Positions 55,666 to 64,000 of a stretch of 64,000 nt of DNA are shown piece by piece. Location: positions 30,803 through 94,802 of the forward strand of contig CANRPD010000002.1 in assembly GCA_947632385.1 (NCBI GenBank), written 5' to 3'. The notes beneath the pieces are model-generated. The model made no database searches. It was not told the origin of the DNA and worked only from the letters and a program-made list of their open reading frames with translations. The DNA comes from an uncultured Clostridia bacterium (lineage in GTDB: Bacteria > Bacillota > Clostridia > Oscillospirales > Acutalibacteraceae). How positions within the stretch are numbered: position 1 is the first letter of the stretch; the number at the start of each line of letters is the position of its first letter. The position numbers and the translations under genes were made by a program.

Positions 55666-56526
55666 ATGCGGACCGCACAGTGGCAGTCCTATGAGCTGCT
55701 GGATACCTCCGGCGGCGAGCGGTTGGAACGCTGGGGCGATGTGCTCCTGATTCGCCCGGATCCCCAGGTCCTTTGGCAGTCTCCCCGACAGGATCCCCGG
55801 TGGGAGGCCGCCCACGCCCACTACCACCGCTCCAAGACCGGTGGCGGCAGCTGGGAGGCCTTTCGGGAGGTGCCCCGCCTGTGGACCGTAGACTGGGAGG
55901 GCCTCACCTTCCAGGTGGGGGCCATGGGCTTTAAGCATACGGGACTGTTCCCGGAACAGGCGGTGAACTGGAAATGGATGGAGGAGAAGATCGCTGCGGC
56001 GGGCCGCCCGGTGAAGATCCTCAATCTCTTCGGCTACACCGGCGGAGCCACGCTGGCCTGCCTGCGGGCCGGGGCCTCCGTCACCCATGTGGACGCCGCC
56101 AAGGGCATGGTCCAGTGGGCCCGGGACAACGCCCGGCTCTCCGGCCTGGAGGATCGGTCCGTGCGCTGGCTGGTGGACGACGCCGTGAAATTCGTCAAAC
56201 GGGAGCGGCGCCGGGGCAGCCGCTACGATGGGATCCTGATGGACCCGCCCTCCTACGGACGGGGCCCCGGGGGCGAGATCTGGCGGCTGGAGGAAGACCT
56301 CCACGGGCTGGTGGCGGACTGTGTGCCCCTGCTTTCCGATGACCCCCTGTTTTTCCTGCTGAACACCTACAACATGGGCCCGTCGCCGGCCAGCGTGGCG
56401 TATCTGCTGGGGCTGGCCCTGCAACAAGACCGGGGCGGTCGGGTCTGGTGCGACGAGATCGGCCTGCCGGTGACCGCGTCGGGCCTGGTGCTGCCCTGCG
56501 GCGGCACCGCCATTTGGGAACGATGA
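55666..56526 (+). CDS. class I SAM-dependent rRNA methyltransferase (RlmI-like)
   Basis: ILNLFGYTGGATLACLRAGASVTHVDAAKGMVQWARDNA; ILMDPPSYGRGPGGEIWRLEEDL. Confidence 0.9.
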   Translation: MRTAQWQSYELLDTSGGERLERWGDVLLIRPDPQVLWQSPRQDPRWEAAHAHYHRSKTGGGSWEAFREVPRLWTVDWEGLTFQVGAMGFKHTGLFPEQAVNWKWMEEKIAAAGRPVKILNLFGYTGGATLACLRAGASVTHVDAAKGMVQWARDNARLSGLEDRSVRWLVDDAVKFVKRERRRGSRYDGILMDPPSYGRGPGGEIWRLEEDLHGLVADCVPLLSDDPLFFLLNTYNMGPSPASVAYLLGLALQQDRGGRVWCDEIGLPVTASGLVLPCGGTAIWER

Positions 56527-56545
56527 TCCTTCGGGAGGGATGGGT

Positions 56546-56947
56546 ATGCTGCATCAGTTTCGCAAAAGAGATCTGCCGGTTTTGGCCGTCGCCCTGGCGA
56601 TCGCCCTGCTGGTGGAGGGCTGGCTGCGCCCGGAGAACGGCAAAAGCCTGCTGTGGATCGCCGGATTTGCGGTGATCCTGTGTATCGGCGGAGTGCTGTG
56701 GGAAAACCGGCAGGCCAAAAAGCACCCCCTGCGGGAGCCGGAATCCCCGTGGGTGTTCCTGGTGTTGGCGGCAGTCATGGCGGTTTTGACGGGGCTGTGC
56801 TTCGGCCCGCTGGGCGCCTCCTACTGGCCGTTGTATGCCGCCCTGTGTCTCGTGAGCCTCTATATGGCCTTCACCCGGTTTGTCTGGGAGCGCAGATCCG
56901 CCAAAGAGATCGCCCAGCGTCTGCAAAACGAATCCAAGGAGCGCTAA
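56546..56947 (+). CDS. small membrane protein, four predicted TM segments, function unknown
   Basis: Hydrophobic ORF in tight operon spacing before ecfA1. Confidence 0.7.
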   Translation: MLHQFRKRDLPVLAVALAIALLVEGWLRPENGKSLLWIAGFAVILCIGGVLWENRQAKKHPLREPESPWVFLVLAAVMAVLTGLCFGPLGASYWPLYAALCLVSLYMAFTRFVWERRSAKEIAQRLQNESKER

Positions 56948-56953
56948 TTTCCT

Positions 56954-57808
56954 ATGTCCTTTATCGAGCTGAAAAACGTACATTATTCCTATGACCCCGC
57001 CGCGGTGGACCCCGTGGAAGCCCTGCGGGGGCTGGATCTCCGCATCGAGGCCGGGGAATTTGTGGCGCTGCTGGGCCACAACGGCTGCGGCAAATCCACG
57101 GTGGCCAAGCTCCTCAACGGCATGCTGGTGCCCACCTCCGGCCAGGTCCTGGTGGATGGCCTGGATACCGCGCTGGAGAGCAACCAGCTGGATGTCCGCC
57201 GCCGGGTGGGCCTGGTCCTGCAAAACCCGGACAACCAGCTGGTGGCCGGCGTGGTGGAGGAAGACGTGGCCTTTGGGCCGGAGAACCTGGGCGTCCCCCC
57301 GGAGGAGATCCGCCGCCGGGTGGATGAGGCCCTGCACGCCGTGAACATGTACGAGTACCGGGCCAGCGCTCCCCACAAGCTGTCCGGCGGGCAGAAGCAG
57401 CGGGTGGCCATCGCCGGGGTGCTGGCCATGCAGACCGGCTGCATCGTGCTGGACGAACCCACGGCCATGCTGGATCCACGGGGCCGGGAGGAGGTCATGG
57501 AGACCATCCTGCGGCTCAACCGGGAAAAGGGCGTCACCATCGTGCTCATCACCCACTACATGGACGAGGCGGTGCGGGCCGGGCGCGTGGTGGTCATGGA
57601 CGAAGGCGCCCTTCTCACCGACGGCACGCCCCGCACGGTGTTCAGCGATGTGGAACACCTCAAGCGCCACGACTTAGACGTTCCCCAGGCCACCGAGCTG
57701 GTGTACCGGCTGGTGGCGGCGGGGGTGCCTCTGGGGGGCATGCCCCTGAACGCCCAGGAGTGTGTGGCGCTGTTTGAAGCATATTTCCGGGAACATCCCC
57801 GGACGTGA
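56954..57808 (+). CDS. ecfA1: ECF transporter ATPase A1
   Basis: [57 protein letters not shown]. Confidence 0.95.
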   Translation: MSFIELKNVHYSYDPAAVDPVEALRGLDLRIEAGEFVALLGHNGCGKSTVAKLLNGMLVPTSGQVLVDGLDTALESNQLDVRRRVGLVLQNPDNQLVAGVVEEDVAFGPENLGVPPEEIRRRVDEALHAVNMYEYRASAPHKLSGGQKQRVAIAGVLAMQTGCIVLDEPTAMLDPRGREEVMETILRLNREKGVTIVLITHYMDEAVRAGRVVVMDEGALLTDGTPRTVFSDVEHLKRHDLDVPQATELVYRLVAAGVPLGGMPLNAQECVALFEAYFREHPRT

Positions 57809-57824
57809 AGGAAGGGAACCGACT

Positions 57825-58703
57825 TTGGCGATCATCGAGACCCGCGGACTGGGCTTTACATACGGCGTGGGCACGCCCTTTGAGAAAAAGGGGGTGGACC
57901 AGGTCTCCATCTCCGTGGAGGAGGGGGAGTTTCTGGGGCTGATCGGCCACACCGGCAGCGGCAAATCCACCCTGGTGCAGCTGCTCAATGGACTGCTCAA
58001 GCCCACGGAGGGCGAGATCCTGCTCTCCGGCAAGAACATCTGGGCCGAGCCTAAAAAGATCCGGGACGTGCGTTTTCGGGTGGGCATGGTGTTCCAGTAT
58101 CCGGAATACCAGCTGTTCGAGGAAACCGTCCTCAAGGACATCATGTTCGGCCCGAAGAATATGGGCCTTTCCGAGGCGGAGGCCAAGGAGTGCGCCTACC
58201 AGGCCGCCCACTTCACCGGCCTGCGGGAGGACCTGCTGGAAAAATCCCCCTTTGAGCTCTCCGGCGGCGAAAAGCGCCGGGCGGCCATCGCCGGGGTCAT
58301 CGCCATGGACCCCGATGTGCTGATTCTGGACGAACCCACTGCCGGGCTGGATCCCCGGGGCCGGGACGTGCTCCTGTCCCAGATCACCCAGTACCACAAG
58401 ACCCGGGGCAACACCGTGCTGCTGGTCTCCCACAGCATGGAGGACATCGGCCGCACCGCAGACCGCCTGCTGGTGATGGACCACGGCAAAGCCCGTCTGC
58501 TGGCCCCCACCCGAGAGGTCTTCTCCCAGGGGGCAGCCCTGGGAGACATGGGCCTGCGGGTGCCGCAGATCACCCAGATCATGCAGGAGCTGGCCCGACT
58601 GGGCCTGCCCGCCGATCCCGCCACCCTGACGGTGGAGGAGGCCCTGCGGCAGCTCATTCCGATATTCCTGGGAAAGGAGGAGACCTCATGCTCTCGGACG
58701 TGA
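57825..58703 (+). CDS. ecfA2: ECF transporter ATPase A2
   Basis: GLIGHTGSGKSTLVQLLNGLL; LSGGEKRRAAIAGVIAMDPDVLILDEPTAGLDPRG; TTG start. Confidence 0.95.
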   Translation: MAIIETRGLGFTYGVGTPFEKKGVDQVSISVEEGEFLGLIGHTGSGKSTLVQLLNGLLKPTEGEILLSGKNIWAEPKKIRDVRFRVGMVFQYPEYQLFEETVLKDIMFGPKNMGLSEAEAKECAYQAAHFTGLREDLLEKSPFELSGGEKRRAAIAGVIAMDPDVLILDEPTAGLDPRGRDVLLSQITQYHKTRGNTVLLVSHSMEDIGRTADRLLVMDHGKARLLAPTREVFSQGAALGDMGLRVPQITQIMQELARLGLPADPATLTVEEALRQLIPIFLGKEETSCSRT

Positions 58704-59500
58704 CCCTGGGCCAGTATTTTCCGGCCCCATCGTTCATGCACGCCGCCGATCCCCGGCTCAAGCTGGTCCTCACCGTGTTTGCCATCGTGCTGCTGTTCTC
58801 TGCCGGGAATTTCGCCGCTCTGGCGGTGGCGGTGGCCTTCGTCGCCGGGGGGATCCTCCTCTCCAAGATCCCCTTCAAGCTGTACCTCAAGGCCCTCAAG
58901 CCCATCGTGATCCTCATCGTGTTCACCTCTGTGCTGAATATTTTCTACGGCCCGGGAGAGCCTCTGGTGCGCTTCGGCATTTTCCGCATCACCCGGGCGG
59001 GCCTGCTCAACAGCGTGTTCGTGGCGGTGCGCATCGTCCTGCTGATCCTGGCCAGCTCCGTGCTGACCTTCACCACCTCGCCCACCCAGCTCACCGACGC
59101 CATCGAGCGTCTCCTGAAGCCCCTGGCGAAGCTGCACGTTCCGGTGCATGAATTCGCCATGATGATGACCATCGCCCTTCGGTTCGTGCCCACCCTGCTG
59201 GAGGAGACGGACAAGATCATGTCCGCCCAAAAGGCCCGGGGCGCCGACATGGAGAGCGGCGGCATCGTGCAGAGGGTGCGGGCCCTGACGCCCATCCTCA
59301 TCCCCCTGTTCGTGTCGGCCTTTCGCCGGGCCTTCGATCTGGCCACCGCCATGGAGAGCCGCTGCTACCACGGCGGCGACGGCCGCACCAAGATGAAGGT
59401 CCTCCACTTTGGCGGGGGAGACTGGCTGCTCACCGGGGCGGCGGTCACCGTGCTGGCGGTGTTCATCGCCCTGAATCTGCTGGTGCCCGGCACCCTCTAG
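58688..59500 (+). CDS. ecfT: ECF transporter transmembrane protein EcfT
   Basis: HAADPRLKLVLTVFAIVLLF; QKARGADMESGGIVQRVRALTPILIPLFVSAFRRAFDLATAMESRCY. Confidence 0.95.
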   Translation: MLSDVTLGQYFPAPSFMHAADPRLKLVLTVFAIVLLFSAGNFAALAVAVAFVAGGILLSKIPFKLYLKALKPIVILIVFTSVLNIFYGPGEPLVRFGIFRITRAGLLNSVFVAVRIVLLILASSVLTFTTSPTQLTDAIERLLKPLAKLHVPVHEFAMMMTIALRFVPTLLEETDKIMSAQKARGADMESGGIVQRVRALTPILIPLFVSAFRRAFDLATAMESRCYHGGDGRTKMKVLHFGGGDWLLTGAAVTVLAVFIALNLLVPGTL

Positions 59501-59518
59501 GGGAGGAGTTGAACCGCC

Positions 59519-60262
59519 ATGCGCAACCTGCTGCTCACCCTCTCCTACGACGGCTCCGCCTATCACGGTTGGCAGGTGCAGGAGAACGCCCGCACCGTCC
59601 AGGAGGTCTTTCAACAGGCCTTGTTTGCCGCCACCGGCCGCAGGGAGGACCTGAAGGCCTGTTCCCGCACGGACACCGGCGTGCACGCCCGGTCTTTCTG
59701 CGTGAGCCTCCTCACCGAGAGCCCCTTTCCCCCGGAGCGCCTCACCGCCGCCCTCAACCACTATCTGCCCCCGGACATCGCCGTGAAGAGCTGCCGGGAG
59801 GTCCCCCTCTCCTTCCATGCCCGGTATTCCTGCCGGGGCAAGGAGTATGTCTACCGCATCTGGAACCATCCGGTGCGGGACCCGTTCCTGGTGGGCCGTG
59901 CCCTGCACTACTGGTATCCCATCGACGCGGCCCTGCTGGACCGGGCGGCCGGCTTTTTTGTCGGGACCCACGACTTCACCTCCTTCTGCACGCTGGACCG
60001 CCGGGACCCCGGCGACCTGACCCGCACCGTCACCCATGCCCGGGTGGCCCGGCAGGGGGATCTGGTGGAATTCACCGTGGCGGCGGACGGCTTTCTCTAC
60101 AACATGGTGCGCATCATGGTGGGAACGCTGCTGCGGGTCCAGCAGGGCAAGCTGACCCCCCAGGACATCCCCGGGATCCTGGCGGCCCGGGACCGCGCCC
60201 GGGCGGGCCCCACGGCGCCCGCCTGCGGGCTGTATCTCAACCAAGTTTTTTACGATCTGTGA
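59519..60262 (+). CDS. truA: tRNA pseudouridine synthase A
   Basis: LTLSYDGSAYHGWQVQENARTVQEVFQQAL; CSRTDTGVHARSFCVS; FLYNMVRIMVGTLLRV. Confidence 0.97.
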   Translation: MRNLLLTLSYDGSAYHGWQVQENARTVQEVFQQALFAATGRREDLKACSRTDTGVHARSFCVSLLTESPFPPERLTAALNHYLPPDIAVKSCREVPLSFHARYSCRGKEYVYRIWNHPVRDPFLVGRALHYWYPIDAALLDRAAGFFVGTHDFTSFCTLDRRDPGDLTRTVTHARVARQGDLVEFTVAADGFLYNMVRIMVGTLLRVQQGKLTPQDIPGILAARDRARAGPTAPACGLYLNQVFYDL

Positions 60263-60298
60263 CCGCCTGGGCGGTCCGGTGGGAAGGGAAGTGGACCC

Positions 60299-61585
60299 AT
60301 GGCCCGGCACGAGAAAAACGAAAAACACGACCGGCGCGAAAAGCATGCCGCGCCCCGGGAGGTCATCCGCCTTTCGGACTACCGCGACCGGGAGGAGACG
60401 GCCAGCGTCTCCTACGAGGAGCCCCCGGAGGAAGAGGCCCCTGCGTCCCCCAGCCGGGTGCCCAAGGCCGTCTACCGGGTGGCGCTGATCCTGCTGGCGC
60501 TGGTGCTGGTGCTGGCCCTGTGGATGAACCGGGAGCGCCTGACCCCTGCGGGCATCGCGGATTGGGTCAAGGTCCAGTTCATGGGCAGCGGAGAGGGGGA
60601 GGGATTTCCCGTGCCCCTCACCGGCACCCAGGTCTCGGTCCACAACTTCACCGCTGCCGGCCCGGACGCTTTGATCCTGAGCAACACCTCTCTCACCCGG
60701 CTGGATGACTCCGGCAAGGACCTGTTCACCACCAGCCACGGTTTTTCCGCCCCGGTGCTCCGGGCTGCGGGCAGCTGCACCCTGCTGTATGACCAGGGCG
60801 GCGACGGCTTCCGGGTCTATTCCGGCACCCAACGGACGGTGGAAGGCCCGGCGGAGAGCGACATCCTCACCGGGGCGGTGGCCCCCAACGGCCGGTACGC
60901 CCTGGGCCTGCAGACCGAGGACGGCGCTTCCCAGCTGCAGGTCTTCCTGGAGGACGGCAGCCTGCAGTACCGCTACCTGTTCTCCAAGGGCTACCTCACC
61001 GCCGTGGCCCTGGATCCAACCGGCACCCGGGGCCTGGCCTGCACCGTGTATGCCCGGGAGGGCCAGCTGATCTCCCAGATCACCGTGCTGGATTTCTCCT
61101 CCGAGGAGCCTTTGGCCCAGGTGGAGGTCTCCGGAACCCTGCTGGCAGACGCCTCCTGGGGGGACGGCGGCATGCTCTACGCCCTGGGCGATGACGCCCT
61201 CTACGCCGCCAAGGATTCGCAGCCGGACACCTTCACCCCCTTCTCCTACGGGGGCCGGTACCTCACCGCCTACGATTTCGGCGAGGGCCGGGCAGTCCTC
61301 TCCGTTTCGCCCTACGAGCACGGCGGCTCCAGCACGCTGATGGCCTTTCACGGGCCGGAGGCCCCGGTGCAGATGGACTTTTCCGGCCGCATCACGGACC
61401 TGTCCCTCTGCGGCAGCGTGGTGGGCGCCTTGGCCGACGGCCAGGCCGTGTTCTGCGATTACGCCGTGGGCACCCAGCTGGGCAGTGTCTCCGCCGGGCC
61501 GGACGCCAAGAGCCTGGCCCTGTCCAACGAGCGCTCCGCCTATGTGCTGGGGGTCAGCGAGATCCGGCGGGTCACCCTGGAATAG
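60299..61585 (+). CDS. membrane-anchored beta-propeller protein (DUF5711-like)
   Basis: Charged cytoplasmic N-term, one TM (VALILLALVLVLALWM), repeated propeller-like blades. Confidence 0.75.
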   Translation: MARHEKNEKHDRREKHAAPREVIRLSDYRDREETASVSYEEPPEEEAPASPSRVPKAVYRVALILLALVLVLALWMNRERLTPAGIADWVKVQFMGSGEGEGFPVPLTGTQVSVHNFTAAGPDALILSNTSLTRLDDSGKDLFTTSHGFSAPVLRAAGSCTLLYDQGGDGFRVYSGTQRTVEGPAESDILTGAVAPNGRYALGLQTEDGASQLQVFLEDGSLQYRYLFSKGYLTAVALDPTGTRGLACTVYAREGQLISQITVLDFSSEEPLAQVEVSGTLLADASWGDGGMLYALGDDALYAAKDSQPDTFTPFSYGGRYLTAYDFGEGRAVLSVSPYEHGGSSTLMAFHGPEAPVQMDFSGRITDLSLCGSVVGALADGQAVFCDYAVGTQLGSVSAGPDAKSLALSNERSAYVLGVSEIRRVTLE

Positions 61586-61618
61586 AACCCTTTTTACAAG
61601 ATTTTCCTTTTTTTTGAC

Positions 61619-61647
61619 TTGTAGAACCGTCGTTTTTGTGCTATGAT
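61619..61647 (+). promoter_or_regulatory. sigma-A promoter of cvpA operon
   Basis: TTGTAG - 17 nt - TATGAT. Confidence 0.6.
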
Positions 61648-61679
61648 TATTTCTGTGCTGTTTGGAGGGGGGTGTATCC

Positions 61680-62378
61680 GTGAGCCTCATGATCGATCTC
61701 ATCGTGGTCTGTTTCCTGGTGATCTTCGCGGCCACCGGGGCCCATCGGGGCTTTGTCCGGGCCGGCGTGCGGCTTTTGGGCGCTGCGTTGGCGGCGTATC
61801 TGGCGTCGGTGCTGGGCGGGATGCTGGCCCAGTGGGCTTTCCAGACCCTCTTTCGCGATGCCCTGGTGGAGCACATCGGCGAAGCCCTGGATCAGGCGGG
61901 GGCCGGCAACCTGGCGGTTGCGGTGCAGCAGCTGTACGAGGGCCTGCCGGACTTCATCCAGCGGGGGCTCACGTCTGCCGGCGTCACGGTGGAGAGCCTC
62001 CTCAACTCCCTGAGTACCCAGACCGGCCGGGTGGCGGAATTCGTGGCCGACGCGCTGTCCCCGGTCTTTGTGAATTTTCTGAAGGTCCTGGCGGTGATCG
62101 TGCTGTTCATGCTCCTGATGATCGCCGTGCGCCTGGCATCGGATTTACTGGGCCGGACGTTCCGGCTGCCCATCCTGCGCCAGCTGGATCACGCGCTGGG
62201 CGGCATTTTCGGCCTGCTGCTGGCGGTCTTTGCGCTGTGGATCGTGGCGGCTGCCCTGGGCGTTTTCCTGCCGCTGCTCACCCAGGAGACGCGTGGGGAC
62301 GTGGAATACACCCTGGAAAAGACCTGGATCGCCGGCAAACTGCTGGGCTTGGATCCCTTATCCGGCCTGTTCCGTTAG
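61680..62378 (+). CDS. cvpA: CvpA family protein
   Basis: IDLIVVCFLVIFAATGAHRGFVRAGVRLLGAALAAYLAS; LDHALGGIFGLLLAV; GTG start after GGAGGGGGG. Confidence 0.88.
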   Translation: MSLMIDLIVVCFLVIFAATGAHRGFVRAGVRLLGAALAAYLASVLGGMLAQWAFQTLFRDALVEHIGEALDQAGAGNLAVAVQQLYEGLPDFIQRGLTSAGVTVESLLNSLSTQTGRVAEFVADALSPVFVNFLKVLAVIVLFMLLMIAVRLASDLLGRTFRLPILRQLDHALGGIFGLLLAVFALWIVAAALGVFLPLLTQETRGDVEYTLEKTWIAGKLLGLDPLSGLFR

Positions 62379-62423
62379 CCGGCGGGCGGAAGTGAGAAAC
62401 TCTGAAAAAGCGAGGAGCTGTCC

Positions 62424-63083
62424 ATGGACAGAGAGAGAAAGGCCAGAAACCAGAACTTGACCGTTCCCAATGCGCTCTCTTTGCTGCGCATCATCATCGT
62501 GCCCTTTTGCGCCTGGGCCTTCGTGTCCAACGACCTGGCGGCGGCTGCCCTGCTGCTGGCTCTGTCCGGCCTCACCGACCTGTTCGACGGCCTCATCGCC
62601 CGGCGCTTCAACCAGATCACCGAGCTGGGCAAGATGCTGGACCCCCTGGCGGATAAGCTGACCCAGGGCGTGGTGGCCCTGTGCCTGGCCATCCGGTTCC
62701 GGTCCATCCGGGTGGTGCTGCTGCTGTTCATCGTCAAGGAGCTCATCATGCTGGCCTGCGCCCTGGTGCTGCTGCGGAAAAAGAAGCGCCCCTGTGCGTC
62801 CATGTGGTACGGCAAGGTGGCCACGGTGCTGTTTTACCTGTCCGTGTGCTTCATCCTGGTGATGGACGGCCTGCTGGGCCTGCCCTGGGAGGCCTTCTCC
62901 ACCTACGCGTTCTTCCTGCTGGGCGCCACCGCCATGATGATGCTCTACTCCGCCGTGGCGTATTTCCGCATTTTTTTGGAGATCCTTCGTTCCGACGATC
63001 AGACCAATAACCTGGACTTGGCAGACGAGATGCGCACCAAGGTGATCCGGGAGCGTCCTGAAAAAACTCGAAAAACCCGATAA
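62424..63083 (+). CDS. CDP-alcohol phosphatidyltransferase (PgsA-like)
   Basis: DGLIARRFNQITELGKMLDPLADKL variant of DGx2ARx8Gx3Dx3D. Confidence 0.93.
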   Translation: MDRERKARNQNLTVPNALSLLRIIIVPFCAWAFVSNDLAAAALLLALSGLTDLFDGLIARRFNQITELGKMLDPLADKLTQGVVALCLAIRFRSIRVVLLLFIVKELIMLACALVLLRKKKRPCASMWYGKVATVLFYLSVCFILVMDGLLGLPWEAFSTYAFFLLGATAMMMLYSAVAYFRIFLEILRSDDQTNNLDLADEMRTKVIRERPEKTRKTR

Positions 63084-63095
63084 GGAGGCAATGGT

Positions 63096-64000
<905 letters not shown>

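Noticed and set aside
58196-61876. 1226-aa antisense ORF opposite ecfA2-ecfT-truA
   Set aside because: Low-complexity antisense frame spanning several genuine genes.

Overview
64 kb of a high-GC, spore-forming Clostridia-type (Oscillospiraceae-like, by gene content) chromosome. Most of it is ordinary, densely packed core genome: a rhamnose operon, two tandem S9 peptidases, an MBOAT/DHHW pair, four tRNAs, rpsU, efp, spoIVB-spo0A, a 2-oxoacid:ferredoxin oxidoreductase operon, thyX-tmk, mltG, nifS-nifU, rnj-gdpP-rplI-dnaB-tilS-hpt-ftsH, a parE/parC-like pair, ypeB, ruvC-GNAT-ruvABoperon, glmM, ecfA1-ecfA2-ecfT-truA, cvpA, pgsA-like and a clpE-like gene running off the right edge. The most unusual content is non-coding. 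Two paralogous arrays of about 1.2 kb (A ~2409-3690, B ~32455-33590) lie downstream of minus-strand genes and share the same modules in the same order. Each carries two copies of a 79-84 nt perfect four-way-junction motif (7-bp closing stem GTCTCGC/GCGAGAC plus three hairpins, almost no unpaired junction bases). The third stem differs in sequence between copies but stays complementary, which is covariation visible by eye. The arrays also hold more than ten short hairpins with changing but compensated stems and a conserved GGCAAGTCGCGCC-like tail, and a ~100-nt AT-rich block nearly identical between A and B. I do not recognise this as a named element. Other notable points: a Spo0A whose receiver domain has lost the phospho-acceptor Asp (E), the conserved Thr (A) and the conserved Lys (S); a low-GC methyltransferase gene bracketed by a 32-bp direct repeat that mimics the tRNA-Trp 3' end; a likely internal promoter inside tilS; and a GNAT gene inserted between ruvC and ruvA. 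All calls come from reading the sequence; no searches were run.
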